DNA from: Fundicoccus culcitae
GTDB lineage: Bacteria; Bacillota; Bacilli; Lactobacillales; Aerococcaceae
Reading direction: 5' to 3'
Length of the DNA stretch: 64,000 nt
NCBI RefSeq assembly: GCF_024661895.1
Contig: NZ_CP102453.1
Location: 1,116,001 to 1,180,000, forward strand
Part shown: one piece after another, positions 29,391 through 37,325 of the stretch
Layout of the letters: each line of letters begins with the position of its first letter
Numbering within the stretch: position 1 is the stretch's first letter
Translations under genes and position numbers: made by a program
The notes under the pieces: model-generated
The model's input: only the letters and a program-made list of their open reading frames with translations
Databases searched by the model: none
What the model was told of the DNA's origin: nothing

Positions 29391-29605
29391 TAGTCTGCCT
29401 CCTCCTTATCCTTGTAATAGTTATGACTAGAAAGTTGCATAATAGAACCTAGAAAAACAGCCAACAAATTAAGTGTTGACACATATACGTCGACTTGTTG
29501 CCATTCAAAAACATCCCCTAATTGAGCTAACAAGACCGCCAAAGCTGGCATAAAGACTAAAACTAACCATTTAGCCCTATCATACATGCGATTATTTAAT
29601 TGCAA
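29390..29605 (-). CDS. Phage-type holin, two membrane segments
   Basis: 71 aa with two hydrophobic helices (WLVLVFMPALAVLLAQLG and STLNLLAVFLGSIMQL) and a charged tail (YYKDKEEAD), matching small class II holins of the LLH/r1t type. It overlaps the XhlA-like gene at its start and the endolysin ATG at its stop, so all three are translationally coupled. It would open the membrane for the signal-less lysin. Confidence 0.82.
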   Translation of the reverse strand: MQLNNRMYDRAKWLVLVFMPALAVLLAQLGDVFEWQQVDVYVSTLNLLAVFLGSIMQLSSHNYYKDKEEAD

Positions 29606-29879
29606 GGCGCATCATCTCCTTTATATCCCCTTTTATCTCACTCACATCCTTATGTATTTCCTGCATCGTAATTTCGATCATTTGGATTCGCCGTTCATGT
29701 TCATTCATCCGATTGAGCAGAAATTGTTGTTCTTTCTTACTGTCTTCAACCGATGTTTGCAGAATCTCTAAACGATGAACCAAGTTTTGAATCGAGGTGA
29801 TTAATCCAACGATTTTGCTAATCAACCCAATCACCGCGACGATAGCCCCGGCAAACGCTCCTACTTCAATCACAGACAT
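29592..29879 (-). CDS. XhlA-like membrane/coiled-coil protein
   Basis: 95 aa from the ATG at 29879 (MSVIEVGAF). One N-terminal membrane segment (AFAGAIVAVIGLISKIVGLI) is followed by a long amphipathic coiled coil (HRLEILQTSVEDSKKEQQFL onward). XhlA-type haemolysins of PBSX-like elements have a similar coiled coil and assist holin-lysin lysis, though their membrane segment is C-terminal. The order here is inverted, so the match is by composition and context. Confidence 0.68.
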   Translation of the reverse strand: MSVIEVGAFAGAIVAVIGLISKIVGLITSIQNLVHRLEILQTSVEDSKKEQQFLLNRMNEHERRIQMIEITMQEIHKDVSEIKGDIKEMMRLAIK

Positions 29880-29944
29880 ACCTTGCCTCCTTCCTAAAAA
29901 ATCGTCCATCCAGTTCTATGACTGAATGGACGCCCACCATTAAA

Positions 29945-30175
29945 TTAATCAACCATATAAATATCTTCGACCGTACGTCTTACATAACGTGCACCCGTTG
30001 GGGTCGCATATAAATCAAGGCCATCTTTAACGAAAATATCCGAATTAACGAGTGTATTAACTAAATTTTCAACCGTTTCACGATCTAAAGCCTCTTGAGC
30101 ATTGCGGATATTTACTTTTTTGCTTGCGCCCTTAGTATCTTTGAAAAGCAATTCTAAAGTTAATGTTCCTTCCAT
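29945..30175 (-). CDS. DUF2922 family small protein
   Basis: 76 aa. The pattern (LTLELLFKDTKGASKKVNIR, then EALDRETVENLVNTLVNSDIF, then a C-terminal RTVEDIYMVD) fits DUF2922, a small cytoplasmic family of unknown function that often sits next to DUF1659. A ribosome site AAAGGAGG precedes it. Its position between a sigma factor and lysis genes suggests a regulatory or structural part in that cassette; this is inference. Confidence 0.8.
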   Translation of the reverse strand: MEGTLTLELLFKDTKGASKKVNIRNAQEALDRETVENLVNTLVNSDIFVKDGLDLYATPTGARYVRRTVEDIYMVD

Positions 30176-30210
30176 TATATTCCTCCTTTCTATTTAATAA
30201 ATCCTGCCCA

Positions 30211-30417
30211 CTAATAAATGGCATATACTTCAACAGCAATTGTTTCAGCAATGGCATCTGTAAAAACGGACTGCAAAGCGTCTCGAACCGCAATCATCTG
30301 ACTATGATCGGCTTGATTGGCTAAGTTGGGTAAGGTTAAAGCTAACTTTACTTTTTCATCCACCCCAACGGTCTTAAACTGCAGACTGCTACTAACAAAC
30401 TCTTTTTCACCCGGCAT
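30211..30417 (-). CDS. DUF1659 family small protein
   Basis: 68 aa from the ATG at 30417 (MPGEKEFV), seven bases after AAAGGAGG; the ATG two codons upstream lies too close to the ribosome site. The sequence (SSSLQFKTVG, then VRDALQSVFTDAIAETIAVE) fits DUF1659, which is usually paired with DUF2922 as here. Function unknown. Confidence 0.78.
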   Translation of the reverse strand: MPGEKEFVSSSLQFKTVGVDEKVKLALTLPNLANQADHSQMIAVRDALQSVFTDAIAETIAVEVYAIY

Positions 30418-30442
30418 CTTCATCCCTCCTTTTGCATCGATT

Positions 30443-30463
30443 TGTAAGATATATGACCTTACA
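30443..30463. promoter_or_regulatory. Dyad upstream of the DUF1659-lysis genes
   Basis: TGTAAG and CTTACA separated by nine bases, just upstream of the ribosome site of the first gene after the sigma factor. It may be an operator or a mark of an internal promoter read by the sigma factor itself. Confidence 0.45.
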
Positions 30464-30496
30464 CCCTATAAAAGAAAGGTAGTGGGATTTATTTAA

Positions 30497-31030
30497 CTAG
30501 TTTTTGAGAATATTTTTATAAGGAGATAGTTTTGCTTGAAGTTTAGCTTTACGCTTGTGGATAGCAGGAATGCTAAGATCGTAGTAATTTGCAATTTCTC
30601 TTAAGGTGAGGGAGTCATCATTTAAAAGCCAAAACAAACCTTGTTCTTCGAGGGTTAATACATTTTGCATGGAGGATATAAAAGCCAGTAGATTGACTTG
30701 ACTCTGGAAAGGAGCTTCTTGAATGGAAGAGTGAATCAGTGCATCGAGGTCGATGGATGGGAGCGAAACCGTAGGCCTTTCTTTTTTTAATAAATCTAAT
30801 AAATACCAGTACAAACCTTTGGAAGCATAAGCGATAAATTGATAGCGTTCATTATCGATTGGATTACCTTCAAAGCGTTCATATAACGCAATCATCTTGA
30901 TGCGTAATTCTTGTGCGTAATCTTCATAAAATAAATGCGTCGAGCGAATTCCCATTCGATTCAACGTTTTATGGACAATTGGATCGAACTGCAATAAGAT
31001 TGACTCTTTTTCAACTATACTCTTTCTCAT
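30497..31030 (-). CDS. Sigma-70 family factor, ComX/SigH-like
   Basis: 177 aa with region 2 at about 12-85 (YEDYAQELRIKMIALYERFE, then QFIAYASKGLYWYLLDLLKK) and region 4 at about 120-172 with a clear helix-turn-helix (LTLREIANYYDLSIPAIHKR). Size and region 2 resemble the SigH/ComX sigma factors of Lactobacillales rather than ECF factors. It has its own sigma-A promoter, and the DUF1659-DUF2922-XhlA-holin-lysin genes follow in the same direction, so it probably drives them. Comparable sigma plus holin pairs are known (TcdR/TcdE, UviA/UviB). Confidence 0.8.
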   Translation of the reverse strand: MRKSIVEKESILLQFDPIVHKTLNRMGIRSTHLFYEDYAQELRIKMIALYERFEGNPIDNERYQFIAYASKGLYWYLLDLLKKERPTVSLPSIDLDALIHSSIQEAPFQSQVNLLAFISSMQNVLTLEEQGLFWLLNDDSLTLREIANYYDLSIPAIHKRKAKLQAKLSPYKNILKN

Positions 31031-31071
31031 GTAAACCCCCTTGTTTTTTCTTGAATTTTATAATTGATTTA

Positions 31072-31100
31072 AATATATTCGTTACTGGATTTATTGTCAA
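31072..31100 (-). promoter_or_regulatory. Sigma-A promoter of the sigma-factor gene
   Basis: TTGACA, a 17-base spacer and TATATT on the minus strand, about 40 bases before the AAGGGGG ribosome site and ATG. Confidence 0.82.
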
Positions 31101-31453
31101 TATCAAGAAAAACGTGATTTTTAGCCTTAAATCCCAAAAAATTGAAGGAGCTAATTAATTTTTCCTTAATTATTCGCATGAGAACAATCTTTTTTGATTT
31201 TTGAATAAATATTATCTATAATTAAAGTATCAAGTTATCATTTATTCATCTGTAAAAATGATACATGATACAATCATCAAAAAGCTTGTTAAATACCTCT
31301 AATACACCTTTTTCTCACTGTAAACTCCTAATAAGATTACCCTAAAAAGACGATAAAACTTTTCTAGTTTAGAATGATTTTAATTAACTTGACTCTTATT
31401 TTGATTTTGAATAAACTATAATTATCAAATTAAATATAGAAAGGGACTTATTT
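31101..31453. promoter_or_regulatory. Upstream region of the metal ATPase
   Basis: About 350 AT-rich bases with no gene. TATAATTAT at 31417-31425 matches the centre of a PerR-type box, notable because the related ZosA of Bacillus is PerR-controlled. An ATGATACATGATAC direct repeat lies at 31257-31270. AAAGGGAC precedes the ATG. Regulator assignment is tentative. Confidence 0.4.
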
Positions 31454-33325
31454 ATGATACAATTTCTGCTTAAAGAGCGTGAAGGTCAATTCCTTTTGTT
31501 AGGAACGCTTTTTCTTATCTTAGGATTTGCCTTCGGCTTTAACCCATTACTTAGCCGTATTTGCTTTTATATTGCCATTTTCTTTTTAGGTTTCTTTGCA
31601 GCTAAAAATGCCATTGTCGAAACCGTTAAAGACCGTTCACCAAATGTCGATTTATTAATGATTTTAGCCGCTTTAGGAGCTGTGTTAATCAATTATGAAT
31701 CAGAAGGAGCTATGCTCTTATTCATCTTTGCGGGTGCAGAAGTCCTCGAAGACTATGCGACGAATAAATCAACAAACGCTATCGAAGCCTTACTCGAACA
31801 TGTACCTGATACGGCTTTGCTACTCTTAGATAACGGCGAAACTGTAAAGGTTTCAACCTCCGAATTAAAGATTGGTCAAACGGTTGTTGTTGCTAAAGGC
31901 GCCCAAGTTCCGATTGATGGTGTGATCGATCGACACACTATTATTAACGAAGCTGCTTTAACGGGTGAGTCAGTGCCAGTTGAAAAACATCCAAGCAACG
32001 AAGTCTATGCCGGTACAATTAATGAAGGTAATGCTTTTCATTTAACGGTAAATAAAACGAGTGACCAAACCGTTTTCTCTAACATTATCCGTATGGTTGA
32101 AGAAGCTCAAGGCCGCCCTTCAAAAATTGCTTCCTTTATTGATCGGATTGAATCCCGCTACGTTATTATCGTTTTGATTGCAGTACCAATATTTATTATT
32201 GCATTAATGGTATTCAATCAAATGCCATTCTCAGATGCCTTTTATCGCGGCATGGTTTTATTAACCGTTGCTAGTCCTTGTGCATTAGTTGCTTCAGCGA
32301 CACCTGCTACCTTATCAGCTATCTCTAATGGAGCCAATAATGGGGTTCTCTTTAAAGGTGGAGCCGCCATGGAAGCTTTAAGTACGATGGATATTTTATT
32401 TAGTGATAAAACGGGAACCTTAACCAAAGGTGAATTCGAAGTAATCAATTATCAAATCGAAGAAGACTATTTAGCTGAAGTTATTTATATGGAACAACAA
32501 TCTAGCCATCCAATTGCTGAAGCCATTACGCATTCGTTCCCTGAAGTCGATTTATCAAACGTCAACATGACAGAGCCAGTTGAAGAAGTTGCTGGGACGG
32601 GTGTTAAAAAAGGGTCTTTAATTGTAGGAAAACCTTCCTATTTTGAAAATTATGCAAACCCCAATAACTACCAACCCGATGATGGTGAAACAGTTATTTT
32701 CGTAGGTAAAGACAATACCATTATTGGTTACTTCTCTTTAGCTGATCAAATTCGTCAAGAAGCTAAACGTGCTGTTACAAACTTCAAAAATAGTGGTGTC
32801 GATGTCCAATTAATTACGGGTGACAATGAAAAAACGGCTAAAATAGTTGCCAATGAACTTGGTATAGAACATTACCATGCCAACTGTTTACCAGAAGATA
32901 AAATCAATTTTGTCATTGACTACCAAAGTAACGATCAAGTCGTTGGGATGATCGGTGATGGGATTAATGACGCCCCTGCTTTAGCCAATGCCGAAATTGG
33001 GATTGCCATGGGTTCAGGTTCATCCGTTGCCATGGAATCCGCTGATGTCGTTATCGTAAAAAATGATTTAAATAAATTGTATTACAGCTATGAGTTAAGC
33101 AATCGTCTTAACCGGATTATCAAACAAAACGTTACTTTTGCTGTTGGAGTCATTATTATCTTAATCGCCTTAAATCTTTTAGGATGGTTAGATTTACCAA
33201 CTGGCGTTATTTTCCATGAAGGTTCTACTATTTTAGTTATATTGAATGGTCTCCGCTTATTAAGTAATAAAGATGAAGGTGAAAAAGTTACCCCTTCTGG
33301 TTCACCAGAACATGCCTTGAATTAA
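31454..33325 (+). CDS. P1B-type heavy-metal ATPase (ZosA-like)
   Basis: 623 aa, membrane metal pump. There is no N-terminal metal-binding domain. Membrane helices at about 8-45 and 62-95; actuator domain with TGES (LTGESVPVEKH); the metal site in the membrane reads SPC (Ser274-Pro-Cys276) instead of the common CPC; phosphorylated Asp318 in SDKTGTLTKG; the HP dipeptide in SSHPIAEA; and GDGINDAP. The last helix bears HEGSTILVILNGLRLL. The SPC and HEGST motifs point to Zn/Co/Fe-type pumps such as ZosA/CtpD rather than copper pumps. Direction of transport cannot be read from sequence. Confidence 0.9.
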   Translation: MIQFLLKEREGQFLLLGTLFLILGFAFGFNPLLSRICFYIAIFFLGFFAAKNAIVETVKDRSPNVDLLMILAALGAVLINYESEGAMLLFIFAGAEVLEDYATNKSTNAIEALLEHVPDTALLLLDNGETVKVSTSELKIGQTVVVAKGAQVPIDGVIDRHTIINEAALTGESVPVEKHPSNEVYAGTINEGNAFHLTVNKTSDQTVFSNIIRMVEEAQGRPSKIASFIDRIESRYVIIVLIAVPIFIIALMVFNQMPFSDAFYRGMVLLTVASPCALVASATPATLSAISNGANNGVLFKGGAAMEALSTMDILFSDKTGTLTKGEFEVINYQIEEDYLAEVIYMEQQSSHPIAEAITHSFPEVDLSNVNMTEPVEEVAGTGVKKGSLIVGKPSYFENYANPNNYQPDDGETVIFVGKDNTIIGYFSLADQIRQEAKRAVTNFKNSGVDVQLITGDNEKTAKIVANELGIEHYHANCLPEDKINFVIDYQSNDQVVGMIGDGINDAPALANAEIGIAMGSGSSVAMESADVVIVKNDLNKLYYSYELSNRLNRIIKQNVTFAVGVIIILIALNLLGWLDLPTGVIFHEGSTILVILNGLRLLSNKDEGEKVTPSGSPEHALN

Positions 33326-33359
33326 TTTGTTGTCACATTTAAATAACGTTAGGAAAGAA

Positions 33360-33404
33360 AATAACGCTAGTCTCCACTGCTTCAAGGTGAGGATTAGCGT
33401 TATT
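33360..33404. terminator. Bidirectional terminator
   Basis: AATAACGCTA and TAGCGTTATT arms with a partly paired centre, A-rich on one side and TTATTT on the other, between the ATPase and the convergent SipW operon. Confidence 0.8.
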
Positions 33405-33423
33405 TATTTAAAGGAGTTAGGTT

Positions 33424-33921
33424 TTAGTTCTCTTCCAAGTGACGATTGCTCAAGTAAATGCCTAGCAGATAAATCGCAAGGATAAAAATGAGAGTGATAA
33501 AGGCTATCGGCTGACTCAACCCGATGAGAAGTTGCCCTAAGTAAGGAATATGAAACCGATATTGGGCAATATAAGCCTCTTTGGTGACCGGCATGTCATC
33601 GGCAAATTCATTGGCATCGCCTTGGGTAACAAATCCGTCACTCGTCTCAGCCGTAATGCGGTGGGTGACGATGATGCCATTGTCTAAGAGGTAGGTAATC
33701 ACATCCCCTTCCTTTAAATCTTCATATGCCGTTTGATAATCTATCAGATAATCACCCGCTGAAAATGTCGGTTGCATACTGTTACTCAAGACACTATAAC
33801 CTTTCAAACCGAACAAACCGGAACTAGAAGGATTCGACATAAAATTTAATACCATTAAAAATATTAACAAAAACACGCTAATATTAAGCAAGATATTGAT
33901 TAATTGTTTGATGACTTTCAT
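33424..33921 (-). CDS. sipW: SipW-type (ER-type) signal peptidase I
   Basis: 165 aa from the ATG at 33921 with AAAGGAG seven bases upstream; a longer frame to 33963 lies inside the previous gene. One N-terminal and one C-terminal membrane segment flank an extracytoplasmic catalytic domain. Ser48 (SNSMQP) and His87 (VTHRI) form the Ser-His pair of ER-type peptidases instead of the bacterial Ser-Lys pair; QGDAN follows. SipW-type enzymes process TasA-like fibre proteins. It is the last gene of the TasA-like operon. Confidence 0.9.
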   Translation of the reverse strand: MKVIKQLINILLNISVFLLIFLMVLNFMSNPSSSGLFGLKGYSVLSNSMQPTFSAGDYLIDYQTAYEDLKEGDVITYLLDNGIIVTHRITAETSDGFVTQGDANEFADDMPVTKEAYIAQYRFHIPYLGQLLIGLSQPIAFITLIFILAIYLLGIYLSNRHLEEN

Positions 33922-33925
33922 TAGC

Positions 33926-35926
33926 TTACTCCTTTTCGACTTCCGGGCTTTCCGCTTCAACACCTACTTCAGATGGCGTTTCATCAGCTATAACATCCGC
34001 GTTTTCAGACACTGATTCAGTGGGTAATTGGCTGTCTACCGATTCAATGTTTGGATCAGCAACAGATTCCACCGGAATTGACGCGCTTTCCAAATGTTCG
34101 CTGTCAGATTCACTCGATTCACTTTCAACGTCTGACGACATGATACTTTCCTCAATCACTTCAAGCTGTTCTTCAACCGCAAAATAAACCGTTAACCACT
34201 GCGAGGCATTCGTCAGGCTATGCGTCAGTTTCAATGACATGCTAGGTTGAGCTACCGTTTGAAGACTAGCACTCGTAGCAACCCTTTGCGTTTGGGGTGT
34301 ACTTGCTTCAACAACTACTTCTTCAAATGACACCGCAAAGGTGGCTTTAATATAATGATTGTTTTCATGACGAACCGCATCAATTAACTGATAACCTTTT
34401 GGTAGTTGTTCAAAGGTAAATTCAGTCAAAGGCGATAGAGCTTCTTCAAATTTAATATAAACCTCGATGGTTTGTTCTTGCGCGACCCGCATGGTTTCGA
34501 CACGATTAGTTGCTACCGTTTGACTAGCTTCAACTTTTACCGGAGTCGTATAAACCGATGTATTGGCATCAAGTGGGGTAAACATTTCGGTCGGAATCGC
34601 AAAGTTACTGGTTCGAATCGAAACTAGCGGTCGCGTTAAAACAATTTGCCCGGTTAACTTTGAGCGTAAAATAACATTCCCTGTTTGATTGGCGACATTT
34701 GTTGTTTGTCGAATGGCTAATTGATTATTAGTCAAACTAGCTGTAAACGGTCCTGAAACTTCAACACTAAGATAAGTAGACAAATCTTGCGTTACTGCCG
34801 TGGCATAGGTATTCCAATTTCGCTTGGCTAAATAATACAACTGATGCACCGAATCAACTTGTGACGTTGTTATCGTTCGATTCGAAGCCAGGCTAACATA
34901 ATCTGGGCCTGAATGACTAATATCCGTATTTAAAATTAACGGTCTGGCAAAATCCGCAATTTGCATCCAAGGAATATGGGTCGTCGCATCATAGCGTCCC
35001 GAAGCTAACAAGATATCGGTGGTTTGGATTAACATCGCTTCACTATCTAACCCATTCAAATTATTTTTTAAATAAATATCTACTTCAAAACCAAGATTTT
35101 TGTAATAGGTCACTTCCACACTATAATGAGCTGAAAAACTTTTGATAACATGATTAACTAGCTGCTTATCACTATAGGTAATCGTCGCATTCTCTGGTAA
35201 TTTAATAAAGATCTTCCCTGGTTCAATGGTAGACAACTTCCCACTACCACCGTGGGCTTGGTTTGAACCAAATAATAAATAATTAAACACATAAAATAAC
35301 TTATTCGATTCAAGTTGTTCCGCTTGGGCAAATTCAGCTTCAGTCGGCCAACCTGCCGGTGTTGAACTATCACTGTTGGCTACTAATTTAACATCCATTG
35401 TTTGTGAATCATTAAAACCATAGGTCACTTGCTGACTGCTTTCTATTTGATCGATTAAATTGGTCTGAATTAAGCCGACCGTTAAGTGATAAACTTCGTC
35501 TATGCGTATATCCATGGGATAATCCGCCTTGATGGTTAGGCTTAATTGTTCACCTGGTTCTACTATCACAGGATGCCCATTTGTTTCTAATAGATTCATT
35601 TGATTTAACTGGCTAACCGCTTGTTGATTTAAGGTCAGCTTCGAATAAAATTGGCTATTGGTAATCGCTTGGGCAGTCACTTTAAAGTATACCGCTCCCG
35701 CTAATGTGCCATTATTACGGATAACAATGGATTGTTCGTTTTTTTCCACCGAAAGATCCAGCTGACTATTAGAAATAGTCGCCAAATCTAAATAACCCGT
35801 TTCTAAGCGCACCGTTTCAGATTGAAGATTGTCATCCTTAAAAAATCCTTGCGCTTGTTTAATTGCCACTGTATTCAACACGAGAAACATCACCAAAAGA
35901 CCTAATACGCGCAATTTTTTAAGCAT
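33926..35926 (-). CDS. Large exported protein of the TasA/SipW operon
   Basis: 666 aa. The N-terminus (MLKKLRVLGLLVMFLVLNTV, then GFFKDDNLQSETVRLETGYL) has the layout of SipW-processed proteins, including the xTGxLDL motif after the signal. Beta-rich domains follow, with an RNNGTLAGAVYFKV segment like the NxGSL strand of TasA. The last 70 residues are acidic, rich in Glu/Ser/Val, without LPxTG or membrane anchor. It may be an accessory fibre, anchor or adhesion protein, comparable in place (not sequence) to TapA. The stop overlaps the sipW ribosome site. Start at 35926 is preceded by GAAAGAAGGATTG. Confidence 0.75.
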   Translation of the reverse strand: MLKKLRVLGLLVMFLVLNTVAIKQAQGFFKDDNLQSETVRLETGYLDLATISNSQLDLSVEKNEQSIVIRNNGTLAGAVYFKVTAQAITNSQFYSKLTLNQQAVSQLNQMNLLETNGHPVIVEPGEQLSLTIKADYPMDIRIDEVYHLTVGLIQTNLIDQIESSQQVTYGFNDSQTMDVKLVANSDSSTPAGWPTEAEFAQAEQLESNKLFYVFNYLLFGSNQAHGGSGKLSTIEPGKIFIKLPENATITYSDKQLVNHVIKSFSAHYSVEVTYYKNLGFEVDIYLKNNLNGLDSEAMLIQTTDILLASGRYDATTHIPWMQIADFARPLILNTDISHSGPDYVSLASNRTITTSQVDSVHQLYYLAKRNWNTYATAVTQDLSTYLSVEVSGPFTASLTNNQLAIRQTTNVANQTGNVILRSKLTGQIVLTRPLVSIRTSNFAIPTEMFTPLDANTSVYTTPVKVEASQTVATNRVETMRVAQEQTIEVYIKFEEALSPLTEFTFEQLPKGYQLIDAVRHENNHYIKATFAVSFEEVVVEASTPQTQRVATSASLQTVAQPSMSLKLTHSLTNASQWLTVYFAVEEQLEVIEESIMSSDVESESSESDSEHLESASIPVESVADPNIESVDSQLPTESVSENADVIADETPSEVGVEAESPEVEKE

Positions 35927-35996
35927 GTCAATCCTTCTTTCAATCTAAAACCCCTAAAATAAATATCTCTTCTATTCCGGGTTTGTTGCTTTTTTA

Positions 35997-36646
35997 CTAA
36001 GGTTTAACCGTCCCATTCGCAATTGTTTCCGTCGAATGATCAACGACATTATTTTGAATCGCTGTAATCGTGAAAGCATCTGTTAAAGTCGACATTTTCC
36101 CACCGGTTACATTACGACCACTACCAAATGTTTCATTGACAGAAGATTGAATCGGCACACCCACTCGGATAGTTACTAGAAAGCTTGTATTAGGTTGAAC
36201 TTCCGTAAAGGTTTGTGTTGCATTGGCGGCGACACCATCAATCGTTGCGGTAATTTCAAAATCAGACATATTAGATAAGGTGCTATAATCAAACGTTACA
36301 TCGGCAACGAGTGACCCATCATAGTTAACTTCGAAGACTTTTTCAAAGTAATCCCCTGGACGTAAGTTAGAAAAATTAGCCCCTGAAACATAATCGCCTG
36401 CAGCGACTGCCACAGTTCCCGAACCATTACGCATAACAGTATTAACATGATCATTCAGTGGCATATAACGCCATTGGTTGGTTGCATTATTATCATCTGA
36501 AAGACTTACCGTCCCAGTCGATAGGCTAATATCTCCCATGGTTGTTGAATCAGTGAAGTATGAAAAAGTTCCATAGGTTCCAACAACTAATAATAAGATG
36601 GCTAAGAGTAAAATGTGATTTTGTTGCTTTTTATTTGTTTTTTCAT
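35997..36646 (-). pseudogene. TasA/camelysin-like fibre protein, frameshifted in the signal peptide
   Basis: The mature part (from the ATG at 36539) is TasA/CalY-like: FSNLRPGDYFEKVFEVNYDG corresponds to the NLKPGD and NxGSL blocks of TasA. Upstream, the same frame encodes a perfect hydrophobic signal (ILLLAILLLVVGTYGTFSYF) but has no start. A good start with GAGGG seven bases upstream is at 36646, followed by AAAAAAC (36638-36643). One more A would join it in frame as MKKTNKKQQNHILLL. As written, translation from 36646 stops after 14 codons. The interruption may be a real mutation, a phase-variable or slippage-prone A tract, or a sequencing error. First gene of the operon. Confidence 0.78.
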
Positions 36647-37275
36647 GGTAAATCCCTCATTTTCTTTTTCTGTTTAAAAGCACTATGTTAGGCTTATTTA
36701 TAGATATCTAACGTGCATTGGATCGAATTAACGTAGCAATATTTGATGAAGTATTTACAACCTCCGATTTTGTTTGATGATACCGATTCTTAACGAAGCG
36801 ATGAGAGATACATACTTTTCTATGTATTCCATTGAAATAAATGACGGTTTATTAATGAATCCCTTTAATAACCGCAAATTTCCAAAAACAACTATAACAT
36901 ACTCTAATAATTTAGGCAATCGTTTTGTATAGTTTTTTTAAAATTATTTTTAGTGGAGTTTTCAATGTATATCCCTATTTATCGTCTTTATTAGCAAATT
37001 TTAATATAGGCAATTTAATCCTAATTATTTAAACGATTCTATATTATTTATTAATACTTCAGACCCACACTCTGCTTCTTCCCGATTTTCCAGCTGTTTA
37101 AAATAGATCTCTTTAGTCGACTGAGGAATATTCTAATACTCACTTGAACAGATTGCAATAGCTTTCGTTAAATTTATTTCGAATTCTACATAATTTAATC
37201 TTTTCTTTAGAATTCGAAATACTTTTTAGTTAAAAATGGCTTATTCAGCGATATTTACTTAAGGTCTTTAGAACT
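36647..37275. promoter_or_regulatory. Upstream region of the TasA-like operon
   Basis: About 630 bases with no supported gene. It holds a perfect 10-base palindrome TAGATATCTA near 36702 and long AT-rich stretches. The fibre-operon promoter must lie here. The adjacent Mga-like regulator gene reads towards this region, so its target site may be here too; no consensus is available to me. Confidence 0.45.
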
Positions 37276-37316
37276 TAAAAGAGACTGTGCGCATGTAAAA
37301 ATGCATACAGTCTCTG
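37276..37316 (-). terminator. Terminator of the Mga-like regulator
   Basis: AGAGACTGT and ACAGTCTCT arms with an inner GCAT/ATGC pairing, followed on the minus strand by TTTT. Confidence 0.85.
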
Positions 37317-37325
37317 ATAGATTCA

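Noticed and set aside
28134-31030. Prophage
   Set aside because: Only lysis-type genes and a sigma factor are present, with no integrase, capsid, tail or replication gene; neighbours on both sides are ordinary chromosomal genes.
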